Of a stretch of DNA of 64,000 nt, positions 44,104 to 56,469 are shown piece after piece (positions within the stretch are counted from its first letter, which is position 1; each line of letters opens with the position of its first letter). Below the pieces are notes generated by a model. The model did not search any database. It had not been told where the DNA came from and worked only from the letters and a program-made list of their open reading frames with translations. Both the position numbers and the translations under genes were made by a program. The DNA is taken from the NCBI RefSeq assembly GCF_024139115.2, contig NC_085141.1, forward strand, positions 218,401,783 to 218,465,782, given 5' to 3'. Origin of the DNA: Armigeres subalbatus (Eukaryota; Arthropoda; Insecta; Diptera; Culicidae).

Positions 44104-44250
44104 TGGGGATTACTATGTTTGAAAACTTGATTTGTACAATTTCACAAGATTGGAAAGCTTTAGTTTGAAAAATGTATCGGAGAGAAATCACTTCATTCGG
44201 TGGGGTTTGAACCCTCGACCCTAGTATGCAAGACAACGCAAACCGAGGGG
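44104..44250 (-). mobile_element. tRNA-like SINE (third family), minus copy
   Basis: On the minus strand: a tRNA-like GGGTTCAAACCCC box B, then TCTCCGATACATTTTTC and CAAGTTTTCAAACATAGTAATC. It faces the + copy at 44366-44530. Confidence 0.65.
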
Positions 44251-44365
44251 ATAAGTGCAAAGTACGTGGGTGAGTTAGTTCGGAGAATGAATTGAGAGAG
44301 TTAGGAAATGTGTTTGGTGTTGGGAATTGTGACTCATAAGTACTTGCTAAGCTGTGGTGGACGAC

Positions 44366-44530
44366 GGAGGCCTTCATAGCTTAGTAGGAAAAGCACGTAA
44401 CTAGCATACTAGGGTCGTGGGCTCTAACTCCACCGAAGGAAGTGGTTACTCTCCGATACATTTTTCGAACTAATTCTTTCACATGTTGTGAAATTACACA
44501 AATCAAGTTTTCAAACATAGTAATCAATTG
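44366..44530 (+). mobile_element. tRNA-like SINE (third family), plus copy
   Basis: The head TAGCTTAGTAGGAAAAGC resembles a box A and GGGCTCTAACTCC a degraded box B. The body CTCCGATACATTTTTCGAAC is shared with the inverted copy. Confidence 0.65.
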
Positions 44531-45416
44531 CCAGTCCGGATGATCAAAGCAACAAGGAAAAAAAGAAATAGAAAGAAACACGAGGTTGAAGGAAAAAGTA
44601 AAAAGAGGAAGAATGTTCAAGAATAAAAAGTATTAGAAAAGAAGGGAAGCAGAAAAGGAATGAAAAGAAAGAAGTAAGAACGATTGCAGGAAAAGAAATC
44701 AGAGGCAAAGCAAGATTCAGTCAGAGGGAGGAATGATCTACACCCAGGTTTTTTTTACACGGTTTGGTTTTAGTCGTTTAAGACCTTCAGCATCAATGAA
44801 ACAATGAGTTAACCCCACGAAAAAATTCAGAAAAAATCAAAGAAAATTCAGGGGGTATTTAAAAAGCTGTGAAAGTTCAGGTTGACCGAGAAATTAATGA
44901 ATTGCAACCGCGTAAAAAAAAACCTGGGTGTATTTGAAAAAAAAAATTGTAGTGTTCGGGCAAATAATATTTGTTCAGCAGCCTGAAAAGTGATAATTGT
45001 TTGAATAAAATCCAGATTAATCCACCTAGTGGTGATTTGTGCTGTGCTGTGGGTAGTCAAATAAACTGAAACTGGTTTAGTTTGTCATACAAATATGTTA
45101 TTTCAATAGTTTAAATATAATATTGGCCAGTAGAAACCAACTACTTATGCAACCGTTCTATTTCCGAGCAAGTGAACCGCTCGATGCAACGCAGTCTTCA
45201 AAATACTGGTTTCGTATAAAAATCTGTTTGTGGGAATAACTCAAGTGTTCATGAATCGTTAATTATTATCCATTTGTCAGAACTAATAGAGACGCAAAAA
45301 ATGGTTACTGGTGTTGATTAAAATATGGTTTAATTTATGTTGAATAAATAATATCCTTTGGTGATGAATGAATGTTGAAGTGCTTGAACGTGAAATGTGT
45401 GAAATATTAGTCGAAT
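44531..45416. other. OR-B upstream region
   Basis: A purine-rich stretch (44540-44700), then AT-rich DNA. It shows no gene or clear promoter motif. Confidence 0.4.
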
Positions 45417-46896
45417 ATGGATTTCATCGAAAGCCTGAACAAGTATTACGTATTCCGTCGCGAAATTCGTTCAGCTGATGAGTACTACAAAGAAATGATT
45501 TTTCGCACTAATAAATTTGCTAGCATAATTGGGGTTAACAGTGCCATTCGGAAGTATAAAAAGATCAATGGCCCGTTTTTGATTGCAATAGTTCTTCATA
45601 TAATATACGCGTATCTTTTTTTTACTTCAATGTATCACTACCGTCATGACATCGAAAAAATATTGCTAAACATTACCACTATTGGATTGTCAGTTCAGGT
45701 AGTCAAGTTCTAATTTAGAAGATTTTTTTCGCTAATTGTATCACTTTTATGGAAGATGTTGGCCAAATTTCAGCTGTTTGTGCTTCGCCGCCACAGAATA
45801 GTTGACATTCACGAGATGAACCTCGAATATTTCGAAAAAGATTTCTTCGACAGCCGCACCGTGAAAGCTGCCCTGATCAAAAACTCAATGCTGACCAACG
45901 TCCTGCTGCAGGTGGCGACAATATTCTCAATAACATTGGCGTTCATGCTGATAGCCATTCCTCTGGCGTACAGTCTGGTAACGACAGAAAAACTCCTTCC
46001 GTTCGGATTCGAGTGGACGCATGCCGACACTTGGACCGCGTACTATGTGAACTACGTATATCAAGTGGTCTTAGTATTTTACGTGATGATGGCAACCGTG
46101 GGAAGTGACACGGTTTTCATTCTGAACTTGATGACAGGATGCGGACAGGTGGATGCCATAGCTGCCATGCTGATTGATTTGAATGCCATGATCGACCAAA
46201 GTGCCAGCGAAGAGCAAATTACACATCAGCTAAAAAAAATTGTCAAACTTCATCAGAACCTCGTGCGGTACATGACAGAGGTAGAAAATGTATTCAACGT
46301 GTATTTCCTAACAACTTTGGGTGCTTTGGCATTTTGTATGATTGTTTCTTTGTTTGCGTATGTATTGGTATGTATTAATTATTCTTTAAAAAGCCTGATA
46401 AGTAAATTAATTATTTTATTTAAAATTTCTGCAGATTGATTGGTTCATGGGAATAGTGGTGATTCTTTTCGTGACCAGCCAGTTATATTACGTCTGCTTT
46501 CTCGGTACTTTCTGGGATATTAAGGTAAGCCTTACTGTTAGTTTTAAAAACAAATGCAATTCTTTTTTGAACTTCTAGAGTGACCAATTATCTCTTGACG
46601 CATGGTTCTTCAATTGGCACAAACTATCTGTACGTAATCAGAAAACATATGTTTTGTTTCTGAATGCCGCTCAAGCTCCATTGAACCTGACGGCAATATT
46701 CACTCCGCTGGATATGTCGGCTTATCTGAGTGTAAGTAATTGCATTGTAGGGTGATGGTAATCGTTAGAAAACAGATTATTTGAATTTAGGGGCTCAAGT
46801 CACTGTTACTCTTTATTGGCTCACTACAGTTATTTGTTTCAGATTCACAAGACGTTATATTCATTATGCATGTTTCTTCTTCAAGCAACAGGATGA
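45417..46896 (+). CDS. Odorant receptor OR-B (complete, five exons)
   Basis: A seven-transmembrane insect odorant receptor. Exons: 45417-45698, 45756-46367, 46435-46524, 46579-46731 and 46843-46896 (282, 612, 90, 153 and 54 bp with TGA), all phase 0; introns are 57, 67, 54 and 111 bp. The protein is 396 aa, starting MDFIESLNKYYVFRREIRSADEYYKEM and ending IHKTLYSLCMFLLQATG. Shared OR-A blocks include FFDSRTVKAAL, FGFEWTHADTWTAYYVN, LMTGCGQVDAIAAML and the TM7 region LNLTAIFTPLDMSAYLS. The exon structure is identical to OR-A, so the two arose by tandem duplication. AATAAA at 46981-46986 lies about 85 bp after the stop. No lesion is visible. I do not assign an Or number. Confidence 0.95.
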
Positions 46897-47174
46897 AAAT
46901 ATTTCCCACACAATCGCATATTGTTATAAGAGAATTAAGGCGAAAGATTTGAGGTGCTATTGTGGTGCACAAACATTTAAAATAAATATATATTATGTAA
47001 TATAATAACTTATGAAATCGCCAACCCTTCCAAGTAGATGCAAAAGAATGTGTAATCCTTACAAAAAGTGTATCGTAAACATTATTTATGAACTTATTTA
47101 TTTATTATAGAGTATGGGCACTTCCTTAGAAAACGTGCTGGGAATTTGGATCTCTGTGGATCTCATTCGCCGGT
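46897..47174 (+). other. OR-B 3' UTR and spacer
   Basis: AATAAATATATATT at 46981 is the likely poly(A) signal. The rest is AT-rich spacer up to the LINE remnant. Confidence 0.5.
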
Positions 47175-49020
47175 TGACTTAATTCCTATAATAAACGTTT
47201 TCACCGGATAATATTATATCTGGCCGATTGGCACGAAAAAGGATATCTATTATGATCTCGCGATCCCAGTACAACTTCACGAAACTGTTTTTCAGAACCG
47301 GGACGGGTACATATTTGTAGTAAGCGATAAACTGGTCAACCAAGTTGTGCTTTGAAGCCTCAAGTTTCTGGTTCATAATTTTGGCGACTTCGTTATGGCC
47401 GAGATAGGCTGAATCACCTAAGGCTGAACATCCGGACACGATATGCTCGATCGTCTCTCCTACTGAATTGCACTTCCTGCAGAGGTCTTCACATTTTCAA
47501 TATATAGTGCCGATAATTATTTGTCGCAATTACCCAGTCCTGTTTCGCCATCATGAATCCTTCTGTTTGTGAGAAGCCACGTATTCGACGCCGCTTTGTT
47601 GATAAGTACATGCAACTCCTTCGGCTTCCACGATGCGATCATCTCGTCGACTGTTTTGATGTCACAATTCAGCTGATAGTCCTCCTGCGCCAGATTTAGG
47701 GCATTGAGTTTTCGTGGCGGTTCTGGCTTTCCACGAAGTATCTACGAAACTGCTAAATCTAGGAAACCCATAGTTCTTGTATATCGGTGACGCCTCTTCC
47801 TCCTACTGTATGTGGCAGGGTGATCCTCTCAAAAGACGATTTAGGATGGCGCATGCGATGCTTAGTGAACGCCACTCGTAATGCTCGTTCTAACGCCTCC
47901 AAGTCAGTCCTGGTCAACTTCACCACTACGAAACTGTACGTTAACAAGGGCACGGCAAACGTGTTTATCGCCTTCACTTTGTTTTTTACCGGCCGACAAG
48001 AAGCTTTTCAAAATACCGTTGGCACGATGCAAGAGCTTTTCCTGCAGCTCCTTCTTGGTCTCCGTGTGGCGAATTCCCTTCATTTGCAGGAAACCTAGGG
48101 ACTTGTACGTTTCGCCTTCAATCATTTTTTTTAATCTCCTCCTGTTCTCGTCAACGGAAGCTGTCAGCATCCACCAGGTGACCCCGGTGTAGATGTTTGG
48201 ATCGTTACTGAAGACCGTTACAACAAAAACAAACAAACAAACAATTTCAGCAACATTCCGGACTATTCTCGTTGATCGATGACCCTGCTTATAATGTGTT
48301 AATCGATCAATCTTTGATCGCAGTGCACTGTGGCGATGCGGGTCTCCAGACGTGCAAACACTTTGGGGCATACGCGTTCATCACTCTGACATTGCAGGCG
48401 CGTTTGCAATCCCAATGTCCTTACAGCATTCACTGCAGCCGAATACACGATAAACTGCAGCTCCTCAAGGTTCTCCACGGTTTCCCCGTATTGTGGCACA
48501 ATATCCTGATTAAGGATGCTTACTGCACTCGTCAACCGATAGGATTACTGCAATTTGGGTATACGATGTCAAGACATGAGGTCTGTCCCACGGAACTGTG
48601 TAACTGTTGTAACTGTGTAATATGATTGGATAATTTGTTCTTCAATTGCTGTCGTTGCAATCCCACTGTTGGCTCTGGAACGGCGGGTGCAATCTAATCG
48701 CCACGATTACTTGCGATTGATGCATCCAACCCAACAGAACTCCTTCTCGACTTATCGCTCGATCTTGCCTCCTCCTCCTTCTCTCCTAGTTCCCTCTGTA
48801 CTTCCCGCTTGTTGTACTCTACGTCTTCTGGACTCAGCATATTATGTGACATAATAGCTCTCTGGCGTATGTACAACCGAGAGAATCTCTCATTGAATAT
48901 GTCCAGTATCGCCGGTCTGCTGGCCATATCCGTCTCCATCCTGGTGCAAACGTAGTAGTCATCGTTCGCTTTGCTAGCAGTAGTTTTACAGTCCACTGCT
49001 TGATTGTGTAACACAACTTC
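47175..49020 (-). mobile_element. LINE remnant of R4/Dong-like type
   Basis: Minus-strand pieces in order from the right: 49014-48694 (ERFSRLYIRQRAIMSHNML), 48535-48299 (DIVPQYGETVENLEEL), about 48250-47990 (YKSLGFLQMKGIRHTE), 47977-47759 (INTFAVPLLTYSF, HPKSSFERITLPHTVGGRGV) and 47439-47179 (YLGHNEVAKI, YYKYVPVPVLKNS, LYWDREI, NRPDIIL). The last piece resembles the restriction-like endonuclease end of R4/Dong elements. Most of the RT core, including its catalytic aspartates, is missing. Several frames are broken. Confidence 0.6.
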
Positions 49021-49115
49021 GTCATGTTTTTTGTAGCAAACCTCTAAAATGTATGGATCTTAAAGCTGTTCTGAACCCCCTTCTTTCATGCGTGACGTAC
49101 TTTATGGTTGGCCCT

Positions 49116-49176
49116 CTAGGTGTAAAGTATTCAGTTTGTGCGACCTCTGGTCGAAGACGGTGATTCCGTCTTTTTT
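49116..49176 (+). mobile_element. 3' fragment of the second SINE family
   Basis: Matches the end of 5647-5866 and 50143-50360: TTCAGTTTGTGCGACCTC, the TCGAAGACGG hairpin half and a T tail. Confidence 0.75.
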
Positions 49177-49639
49177 AGAAATATTCAGTTTCCAATCTGA
49201 AAAAAATCTGGAATGGTGAATATAACACAGCTCAATAATAATATTAAAAATACATAATCCTTCCGAAAAAAGCATGCATTAGCCGAGTATGAAGCAATAA
49301 TAAATGTTATTTCTCCATTGAAAATAAAGCATCTATCGCGATGCGTTTGCCCGGGTGAGGGCAATGGTGGATGTTATCCCTTTTTTTTAAAGTAAGCGCT
49401 TGCCCGGATAAACTGAATGGTGAATGTGATCCTTTCTTCAAAACTTGTCGCTTGTTTGAATATGGGCCATGGTAGATGTAATCCCTTCTTTGAAAACAAG
49501 CGCTTGCTCGGATTGGTGGATTGGAAATGGTGGATGCAATCTATTTTTTATAAGTAGGCGTTTTCTCGGATTAAGACAATGATGGAAGTGATCTTTTCTT
49601 CAAAAGAAGGCGTTTGCTCGGCATTACTGCCTTTGTATA

Positions 49640-49817
49640 CATAATTGTCCCATGTTACCTTTGAAGAAAAATCTCAAACTCGAGTCAATTTGTCCCACTG
49701 AAGAAATGAAGTTGTTGTTTGATGATAATAGAAAGTGAAAACCGATTAAATAATTAGTATTGGTGAGACAAATTGACTCGAGTTTGGATTTTTTCATCAA
49801 AGTGGGACAATTATGCG
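49640..49817. mobile_element. Tc1/mariner-like MITE
   Basis: Inverted arms of about 55 bp begin CATAATTGTCCCA and include AACTCGAGTCAATTTGTC. TA at 49638-49639 and 49818-49819 is the likely target duplication. It interrupts the 53-bp array. Confidence 0.75.
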
Positions 49818-49930
49818 TAGAACGGTAGATTAGGCGTTGGTGGATATGACTCCTTCTCTAAAAGAAGACTTTCGGCCGGATGTATGCAATAGTGGATGTG
49901 ATCCCTTCTTTAATAGTAAACGCTTGCCTG

Positions 49931-50404
49931 CACACTTAGTTTTTATTTCTGCAGCTCGGCAAAAATCCGCACAGCCGAGCCGTGCGCCAGCAAAATAAAA
50001 AACTGATATTTCAGCAAAAATGGCGTTTGTTAGCTGAATTTCGGCAAAATATTTGCTGATTTTCAGCAATTTTGACAGAAATCTCGGCAAAAAACATGTT
50101 TGCTGGGGCACGGCTGTACGAATCTCGGTAAAAGTTCAACATGGGCTTCGTGGCCGTGTGGTTAGCGACGTTAATCATCTAGACGCATGTGCTGTGGAAT
50201 GTGGGCTCGATTCCCACCCCGGCAAGGAGAAAACTTTTCGTAAAGCGAAAAGCTCTCCACTGGGCCACTGGGTGTAGTGTAAATGTCCTGTCCGTTGTCT
50301 CATGCTAGATGTTAAGTGTTCAGTATGTGCGACCTCTGGTCGAAGACAGTGATTCTGTCTTTTCAAACATTTTGCTGAGATCCCGGTAAAAAAATAAATG
50401 TGTG
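49931..50404. mobile_element. MITE with repeated CGGCAAAA motifs, carrying a SINE
   Basis: The ends CACACTTAG and the inverse of CACACATTT extend into imperfect inverted arms that share TTTATTT and CAGCAAAA. The array resumes exactly on the right (GATTAAGGCAATGG). The interior has many CTCGGCAAAA and CAGCAAAA words. The superfamily is not clear. Confidence 0.6.
50143..50360 (+). mobile_element. tRNA-derived SINE (second family)
   Basis: Near-identical to 5647-5866, with GGGCTTCGTGGCCGTGTGGT at the head and a GGGCTCGATTCCCA box B. The flanks TTCAACAT and TTCAAACAT may be an imperfect target duplication. It is nested in the MITE 49931-50404. Confidence 0.8.
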
Positions 50405-50860
50405 GATTAAGGCAATGGTGAATGTGATCTCTTCGTTAAAAGTAGGTGCTTGCCCGCAAAAATGCAATGGGGGATTTGATCCCTTCTTAATTTCAAAGTG
50501 ATTGCTTTCATGAAAAAAAAAGTTTGTCCAGAATACAGCAATGGTAGATGTGATTCATCCTTTGGATGTCGGCGTTTTCCTGGAATAAGGTGCTGAATTC
50601 AATCCCAGGCGTTGGCGCAGGGTTAGGCAATGGTGGATGTGATTCCTTTTTTGAATGTAGGCATTTTCCTGGATTGAGACAATCTTGGATTTGATCTATT
50701 CTTCAAAAGTAAGTGTTTGTCCGGAATCAAGTAAGGGCAATTAAGATTCTTTTTTTTGTATGTAGGCGTTTTCGTGGAATAACTCAATGACGGATATGAT
50801 CCCTTTCTCGGAAGTAGCCGTTTCGTTTGTCAATCCTTCCGAGAAATGTCGATCATCAAT

Positions 50861-51814
50861 CTAAATATATCAGAATATATCCTCGATCTACGCCAAATAT
50901 GTGAAAAATACATCAAATAAACCTTTCCCTTTAACAGTTCCAAATTATGCCAAATGTCCGTTTGGCCAAATGGCCTTTATGTCAAACGACCCTTCTAATA
51001 ATGGCTGGTGCCAGCCAGCAATACCAATAAAACATCTATCAAAAGTAATTCGATATCCGTCAAAAGTAATCTTGTTATGCGAGCAGGGTTATTTGAAAAA
51101 TATTGAACTGTCACTTTTAAGCTCAATTTGATTTTTATTGACAGTATAATACTTAAATTGAAACAGACTGCTTCCGTACGAAAACCGGCTCCAGCTAATA
51201 CGATTGGCGTCTCTACGAAAAAGACGTACATATATTTCTGCGAACAATGCTTCGACATAATTAACAATCGCAATGACTGTTCCGATCTCCTATAGCAGAT
51301 TTGCTATTCTTGTTATATAAAAAATACACACTTTGATTGTAAAATTGATAATTAATATTCATTAAACTTATCTAACATTATTTATCAGATCGCCCACTGC
51401 AGGTAAATAATCTGGTACAAAATCTGATGATAATCTCTACGAACTGGTGTTCCTCGATGCAGCATGCTGGGACACATATTGTATAACATTTTTACTTCGG
51501 ACTAACCTGATTTAACGGGATTTAATTACAAGCCTTTCTGCCTCTGCCTTCAACATATCTTAATTTATTGATAAATGTTTTTCACGTTTTTCGCAGTATT
51601 CCACACACTCAGCATTGATTATTGGTTGCGTTTGTTTGCATTCAATATCTGATGGGAATCTCACATTTGATGCTAAATTACAGTAGTGAATCATTGCTAA
51701 TAATAATGTGCAGGATTGCAATTTTCTTGGTGAAATCCATATCCATAAAATGCAATGACTGAATTCCACTGCATGTTACTTCTGAGGTTTCCTTTGGACT
51801 TGCGGTGCTCAAGA
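50861..51814. other. OR-C upstream region
   Basis: AT-rich; no gene. Two in-frame ATGs upstream of the chosen OR-C start (51755, 51773) would add a 14-20 residue extension with no counterpart in OR-A or OR-B. Confidence 0.4.
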
Positions 51815-53182
51815 ATGAATCTCATCAAGAAATTGCACCGATTCAATGTTTTTCAACATTCGTTCTCCGAACCAGTTGATTTTTATGCACATCAAATCAA
51901 AATTCCGAATCTTATATCGAAGTGTTGTGGTTTGAACGTGTACAGCGAAGATTTCAAAATACCCAACGTCCAAATGCTATGCTCCGTCATGCTCACGACA
52001 ATCTACTTTAGCATCAGCACAACTTCAGCATACGAAATGCGCGACAGTCTGGAAGATCTCATCAACTGTTGGACAACCGTTGGTGTCGCAGTCCAGGCTG
52101 TGTCGAAAATCGTAACCTTTGCGGTGTTCCGGAAGAAATTGGTTTGGCTGCATCGCTACACAGAATCACTGTACCGGGAGGAGTGCAACACGCGGACAAG
52201 AGATTTACTGATGAACAATGTTTTTCTTCTGAGCGTAGTTTTGAAGGCGATGCTAATGTGCTATGCGTTTACGAGTTTTTGTCTGGATTTTGCCCCAGTG
52301 CTGGTGCTGACTTTAACCGGAATAAAATTGTTACCGTTTGGATTTCACATTCCATACATCGATAGATTCTCAACGCCCGGATATATAATCAACTATTTGG
52401 TTCAGATTTGTATGACAGTTTATATTTCGTCTGCAGATATGGGTCCAGATTGTATGTACATGATCATCGCGATGAGTTCGTTCACACAGATTGACTTAAT
52501 TATCGAGTCATTCAGGGAACTAAGCAGCCGCATTGATGCAGGAGATTGCGAAGTGGATGATTATCTCGAACACATTATTCAACGCCACCAAGAACATCTT
52601 AAGTAAAATCAATGATCTGCATGACTTACTTTCTCTACTTATTAAGATATGTTTGTAGATATTTACGAACCGTTGAAGATGTGTTTAGAGTAAACTTTTT
52701 CATAAGTTTTGTGAGCTTGTCAGCGGGCTTGATCTTATCGCTGTATGCAGTCGTAATAGTAATAATGTTCAATACGTAGTTAATCAAAATTCCAATATTC
52801 AATATATTTTGTTATTTCAGCTATCATGGTATCAGGGTATCGTGTTCGTTTTGTTCGTCAGCTATCAGCTCTTCTTTGGATGCTTTCTTGGAACTATTCT
52901 TGCCATTAAGGTAACTATTTCAAACCGATTTGTCAATATCAACATCATAGTAATTGTGTTGCTATTTTCCAGAATGAGGAACTTCAGCGAGAAATTTACA
53001 GCATTCCATGGTATAAATTTTCGATTAGAAATCAGCATTTGATTCGCTTTGTACTGCAATCATCGCAAGAACCCGTTTGTTTGTCGCTAATTTTTGCCCC
53101 GTTGAATATGCCCACTTACCTGCAGGTGTACAAAACAATTTACAGCACCTTCACCATGCTCCTCACTGTTCAAAATGAGTAG
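51815..53182 (+). CDS. Odorant receptor OR-C (complete, four exons)
   Basis: An insect odorant receptor divergent from OR-A and OR-B. Exons: 51815-52602, 52659-52758, 52821-52910 and 52973-53182; introns are 56, 62 and 62 bp. The first intron is phase 2 (AA before GTAAAA, then A after TTTGTAG); the others are phase 0. The protein is 395 aa from MNLIKKLHRFNVF to TVQNE. Family blocks: FGFHIPYIDRFSTPGY, CMTVYISSADMGPD, LSWYQGIVFVLFVSYQLFF, and the TM7 end FAPLNMPTYLQVYKTIYSTF. Introns 1 and 4 of OR-A and OR-B are absent, with those exons fused. An additional intron lies between the HQEHLK and YLRTVEDVF segments, which are continuous in the paralogues. No frame lesion is seen. I do not assign an Or number. 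Confidence 0.92.
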
Positions 53183-53796
53183 TCATCTTTTGGTACATAG
53201 CACTAACAGCAGATGAATAAGAATGTATCAAGCGTTAATTTTGATATTGAGGCGATTGCAATAAGAGTGTTATATAGAAAGTCTTGTATTCAGGAATAAG
53301 TATTTAAGTATCAGTCATTGGAGAACATAGGACAAATAGTAAAGGCATAAACAACACACCTTGTTTTCATTGCAAACAGAATATTTCACACAGATAACTA
53401 GAAAATCAAATCAACAGCAGCACGATGGCACTACTGGTAGCATTTTCAACGGAAAGCCATCGCATTGATGGTGGTCGTCGGCGTCGGTGGTCATCATTCA
53501 ACCTCAACGAACCAGCATTTTATGTGAAGAAAGGGTTGATTACAAAAATGTCGTCTGTTGCAATCCCGCGTGATGCAGAGCCGATGCTGAAAATGTATTC
53601 CAAATGGTGGCGCCTTTCCGAAAAGTCATCGAGTTTGGTTGTAGTTATTGGAAATTTATTGCCTCATCTCCCTTCGACGCGCACTTGTGGTTCTGCTACT
53701 GAAGGGCAACTTTCTGTCGTAGCAAACGATTAAGTTTTGCAATTTGAAGAAAATAATCTCCGTTCAACCTTCTTTTATTTAAATCAAAGAACCTTG
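53183..53796. other. OR-C downstream region, no supported gene
   Basis: A 102-codon frame at 53425-53733 has no recognisable domain and no gene context, so it is not called. Confidence 0.4.
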
Positions 53797-54062
53797 CTGT
53801 CATACTGACGTTTTTTTAGAACAATTCCATTTAATTCCATCACCTCGTATTACTTTTACATATACGTATTTCGATCTCAACTGTAAGGTCGTCTCCAGTG
53901 TCTTGTACTTGACTCGACTACGTAGACAGTACGAGACACTGAAGACGACCTTACAGTTGAGGTCAAAATATGTATATGTAAAAGTAAAGAATTAAATGGA
54001 ATTGTACTAAACTCGTCTTATGACAGTGAAAACATTCCACTAAAAAAGAGCTAAATAATTTT
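53797..54062. mobile_element. Hairpin element, Penelope-like terminal features (older copy)
   Basis: Two inverted arms (about 53797-53908 and 53918-54026) are followed by a non-palindromic tail of about 36 bp (TGAAAACATTCCACTAAAAA and on). It is bracketed by the exact 12-bp duplication CAAAGAACCTTG at 53785-53796 and 54063-54074. It shares arms and tail with 59864-60154. The arms carry degraded hammerhead-like cores: the + strand arm has CTGAAGA but AAAA for GAAA, and the minus strand arm has CTGGAGA with GAAA. Variable long duplications and a short one-sided tail are known for Penelope-like elements; the assignment is inference. Confidence 0.6.
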
Positions 54063-54074
54063 CAAAGAACCTTG

Positions 54075-54877
54075 CCCAAAAGTTCATTTTCTGCTGACTA
54101 CAGCCAAATCAATAAAGACGCTATCTCAGAGAAAAAATGCTATGTAGTCCTTCGTCACCTTTGCGTACAACCCGATTGAGTTGCACATTTGAGTTTTTTT
54201 TTCATCCATTTAAGCTATTGATTATCAACGTTAAACTATTGGAAATTTCAATTCCTTTCAAACCCTGTATTTTTTTAGAATCAACCATTCCCGTCCATAC
54301 ATCCTCTACATAGCGCGTTTCCATCATTCATGATTGCCTACCTTAAGGGTATTATCTATTATTAAACTGTAGTTTGAGCAAGGAGTATGAATGGACTGGT
54401 TCAAGCTGCTGGACAGTGGGGTCCCTTACAGAGTGAGAGGTATTGCTAAAGTCGGGTAAGAGTGTCGGTGGGATGGTACCTCAGTCCGCTGCAGGTTTGG
54501 GCACCGAAACGGAATTACATTCAAAGTTATTCACTTTGTTTTGTGAAGTAAATATGACAAGAAGATTTACTCGTTATTGTTTATTACTTCACATCTGAGT
54601 AATTTAAACAAAAAAATCCGTGTAATAACGCAATAATATTTCGGAGTCAGCGAATTGTTTTGTCTAGATTACGTCGTGCGTCCGAGTCGTGTACATAAAC
54701 ATTCTGATTTTTTGTTACTCCTTGGCGTACGAGAAAGGCAAACGACTCAGCCAAATCAGCCACACAACGTCCCCGCTCCTTCGTGTGCTCTCGCAAGGCA
54801 ACCTTAACACCAACACGAGCTCGATAAGAAATGAGCAGCAAACAGCGAAAATGGATACCACCATCAGCGCTGCAATT
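54075..54877. other. No recognisable feature
   Basis: No gene, repeat border or RNA structure seen. Confidence 0.4.
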
Positions 54878-55580
54878 TACTTATGGGTCAGGTACACCTC
54901 CCTTGGTGCAAAGGGCCGACTTAAAAGATCTCCATCTTGAGCGATGTTCAGCTATCGCTTGAACCTGTTGCCAGGTTAGATTTCAGTCGACTTCTTTCAT
55001 TTCTTTATTGCGGCTTTGCCGCCATGAGCCTCTGAGTCTGCTACTGCTGCGATGTCCGGCTGAGTTCCATTCCAATGCTTGTTTACAGATTTCGTTTCCG
55101 CCTCTATGCAAGGTGTGGCCGACCCAGCTCCACATCAGATCCCGAATTTCTGTTGCCTATCGGTCGGTCTGGTGACAACGACGATGGAGCTCGTTTTTTG
55201 AGATTCAGTTGTAAGGCCACTAGGCCCGAATTATGTACCGCAGGCATCTGTAGATGACCACATGCAGCTGTTGCGTATACTTCACTGATACAAATTATGT
55301 TTCGCTAGCGTAAAACATCACAGATTTCACGTGAGAATTGAAAATTCGGATCACTTATCTGCCTGTTTATCCAGATATTTCTCACTCACAAAACCCTTGC
55401 CCTTGCTTTTTTATCCGTACGCCTATGTCGTTCTTGGTACCTGTCGCCTTTTGGCTACCAAGGTATTGGAAGCTTTCAACATTCTCCACTGATTGCCCGT
55501 CTACTGTGAAACCGGAAGGGGTCGCCGTGTTTACATCCAACGATTTGTTTTTGTTGACGTTGATGACTAAAACTCGCATA
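54878..55580 (-). mobile_element. LINE 3' fragment (same family as 1-2044)
   Basis: The minus strand holds NVNKNKSLDVNTATPSGFTVDG and VENVESFQYLGSQKA, then further C-terminal blocks in broken frames. The 3' end is near 54880 (TTACTTATGGGTCAGGTACA). More decayed than 35288-35866. Confidence 0.85.
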
Positions 55581-55584
55581 TAAT

Positions 55585-55689
55585 AGCGAATAAGTATACA
55601 AGGTGGAGGCGATATAGGCGCATGCCTCTATTTGACTCCATGCAAAATGTACGTATATGGCGTTCACTTTGTATACTTATTCGCTATGA
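55585..55689. mobile_element. Very short MITE
   Basis: Inverted arms of about 34 bp starting ATAGCGAATAAGTATACAA, with about 35 bp between them. It lies exactly at the truncated 5' edge of the LINE fragment. Confidence 0.6.
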
Positions 55690-56469
55690 TATACGATCTT
55701 GTGTTTGCTGGGATGAGCTTACTCTACATATCAGCGCTCCAAGTTAATACCAATATAAAATACGCAATACGCAAAATACGCAATCATTTATTCAAAGTTA
55801 CTGCTACTAACGCTATAGCTCCGTTATTAGTGGAATTCAAACAACAAACTGTTAGGCAGAGTTGTAGATAAACTTTTGCACTACAAGTCCACCATACAAC
55901 ACATTTTGAAATTCAGCTTCTGGAATGAGTTATTGACAAACTACTAAATGATCGAAGGCAGATTACTAAATGATCGATAACATCCTTGGCTCCAATGTGC
56001 CATCAAAATATAAGGAACACTGCACTTCTTTCGAATTCGGGAAAACTTCGGAATCGCGCACGGATTAAAAGATATACAACGACTTGTATTAGGCGTCTCC
56101 ATTCAAGTAAAGTTAGGTACATGTGGATCGAAAATAAAAAACTCTTTACTCTATTCGCTACTGCTATCTCTTTCGTTGTGATCTTCGTACAGTGGGAAGG
56201 ACATTGCGGCCGATGATGGAGCATTGCCACGGTACATGACACATGACAAAAAATCGGTTGGAATGCCACCGAGTATTGAACGTTGAGTAAAGGAGTTACT
56301 GTTCAAATTGAAAAGATCTTCAATCCCACTTTCTCGCAGATGGTCTCATAGAATGAAGTTTTCCTCAAGCGTTAGCAAAAGCAAACTTCATTCGTGCTTT
56401 GGAAACGAGCAGTTATTGAGCTTTTTCTTGCACGATACAAGCAGTGAATGAAAGTTGCACGCAAGTTTG
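55690..56469. other. No recognisable feature
   Basis: Short frames only; no family seen. Confidence 0.4.

Larger units (their letters stand above)
49325..50860 (+). repeat. Degenerate tandem array, unit about 53 bp
   Basis: The units read approximately AAAGTAGGCGCTTGCCCGGA, then TTAAGGCAATGGTGGATGTG, then ATCCCTTCTTT. About 15 or more diverged units are seen, interrupted by two MITEs (49640-49817 and 49931-50404). The same unit in inverted form occurs inside the Helitron at about 57408-57665. Confidence 0.8.

Noticed and set aside
43490..44377. A 295-codon minus-strand frame rich in Leu, Thr, Ser, Tyr and Phe
   Set aside because: It is the translation of the 7-bp and 3-bp microsatellite, which has no stop in any minus-strand frame.
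48272..48625. A 117-codon + strand frame
   Set aside because: It is antisense to the R4/Dong-like LINE remnant, which explains the sequence better.
49325..50860. CRISPR-like array
   Set aside because: Units are contiguous and diverged with no spacer pattern, and the sequence is an insect genome.
53425..53733. A 102-codon frame downstream of OR-C
   Set aside because: No domain, no splice support and biased toward simple Arg and Ser codons; not distinguishable from chance.
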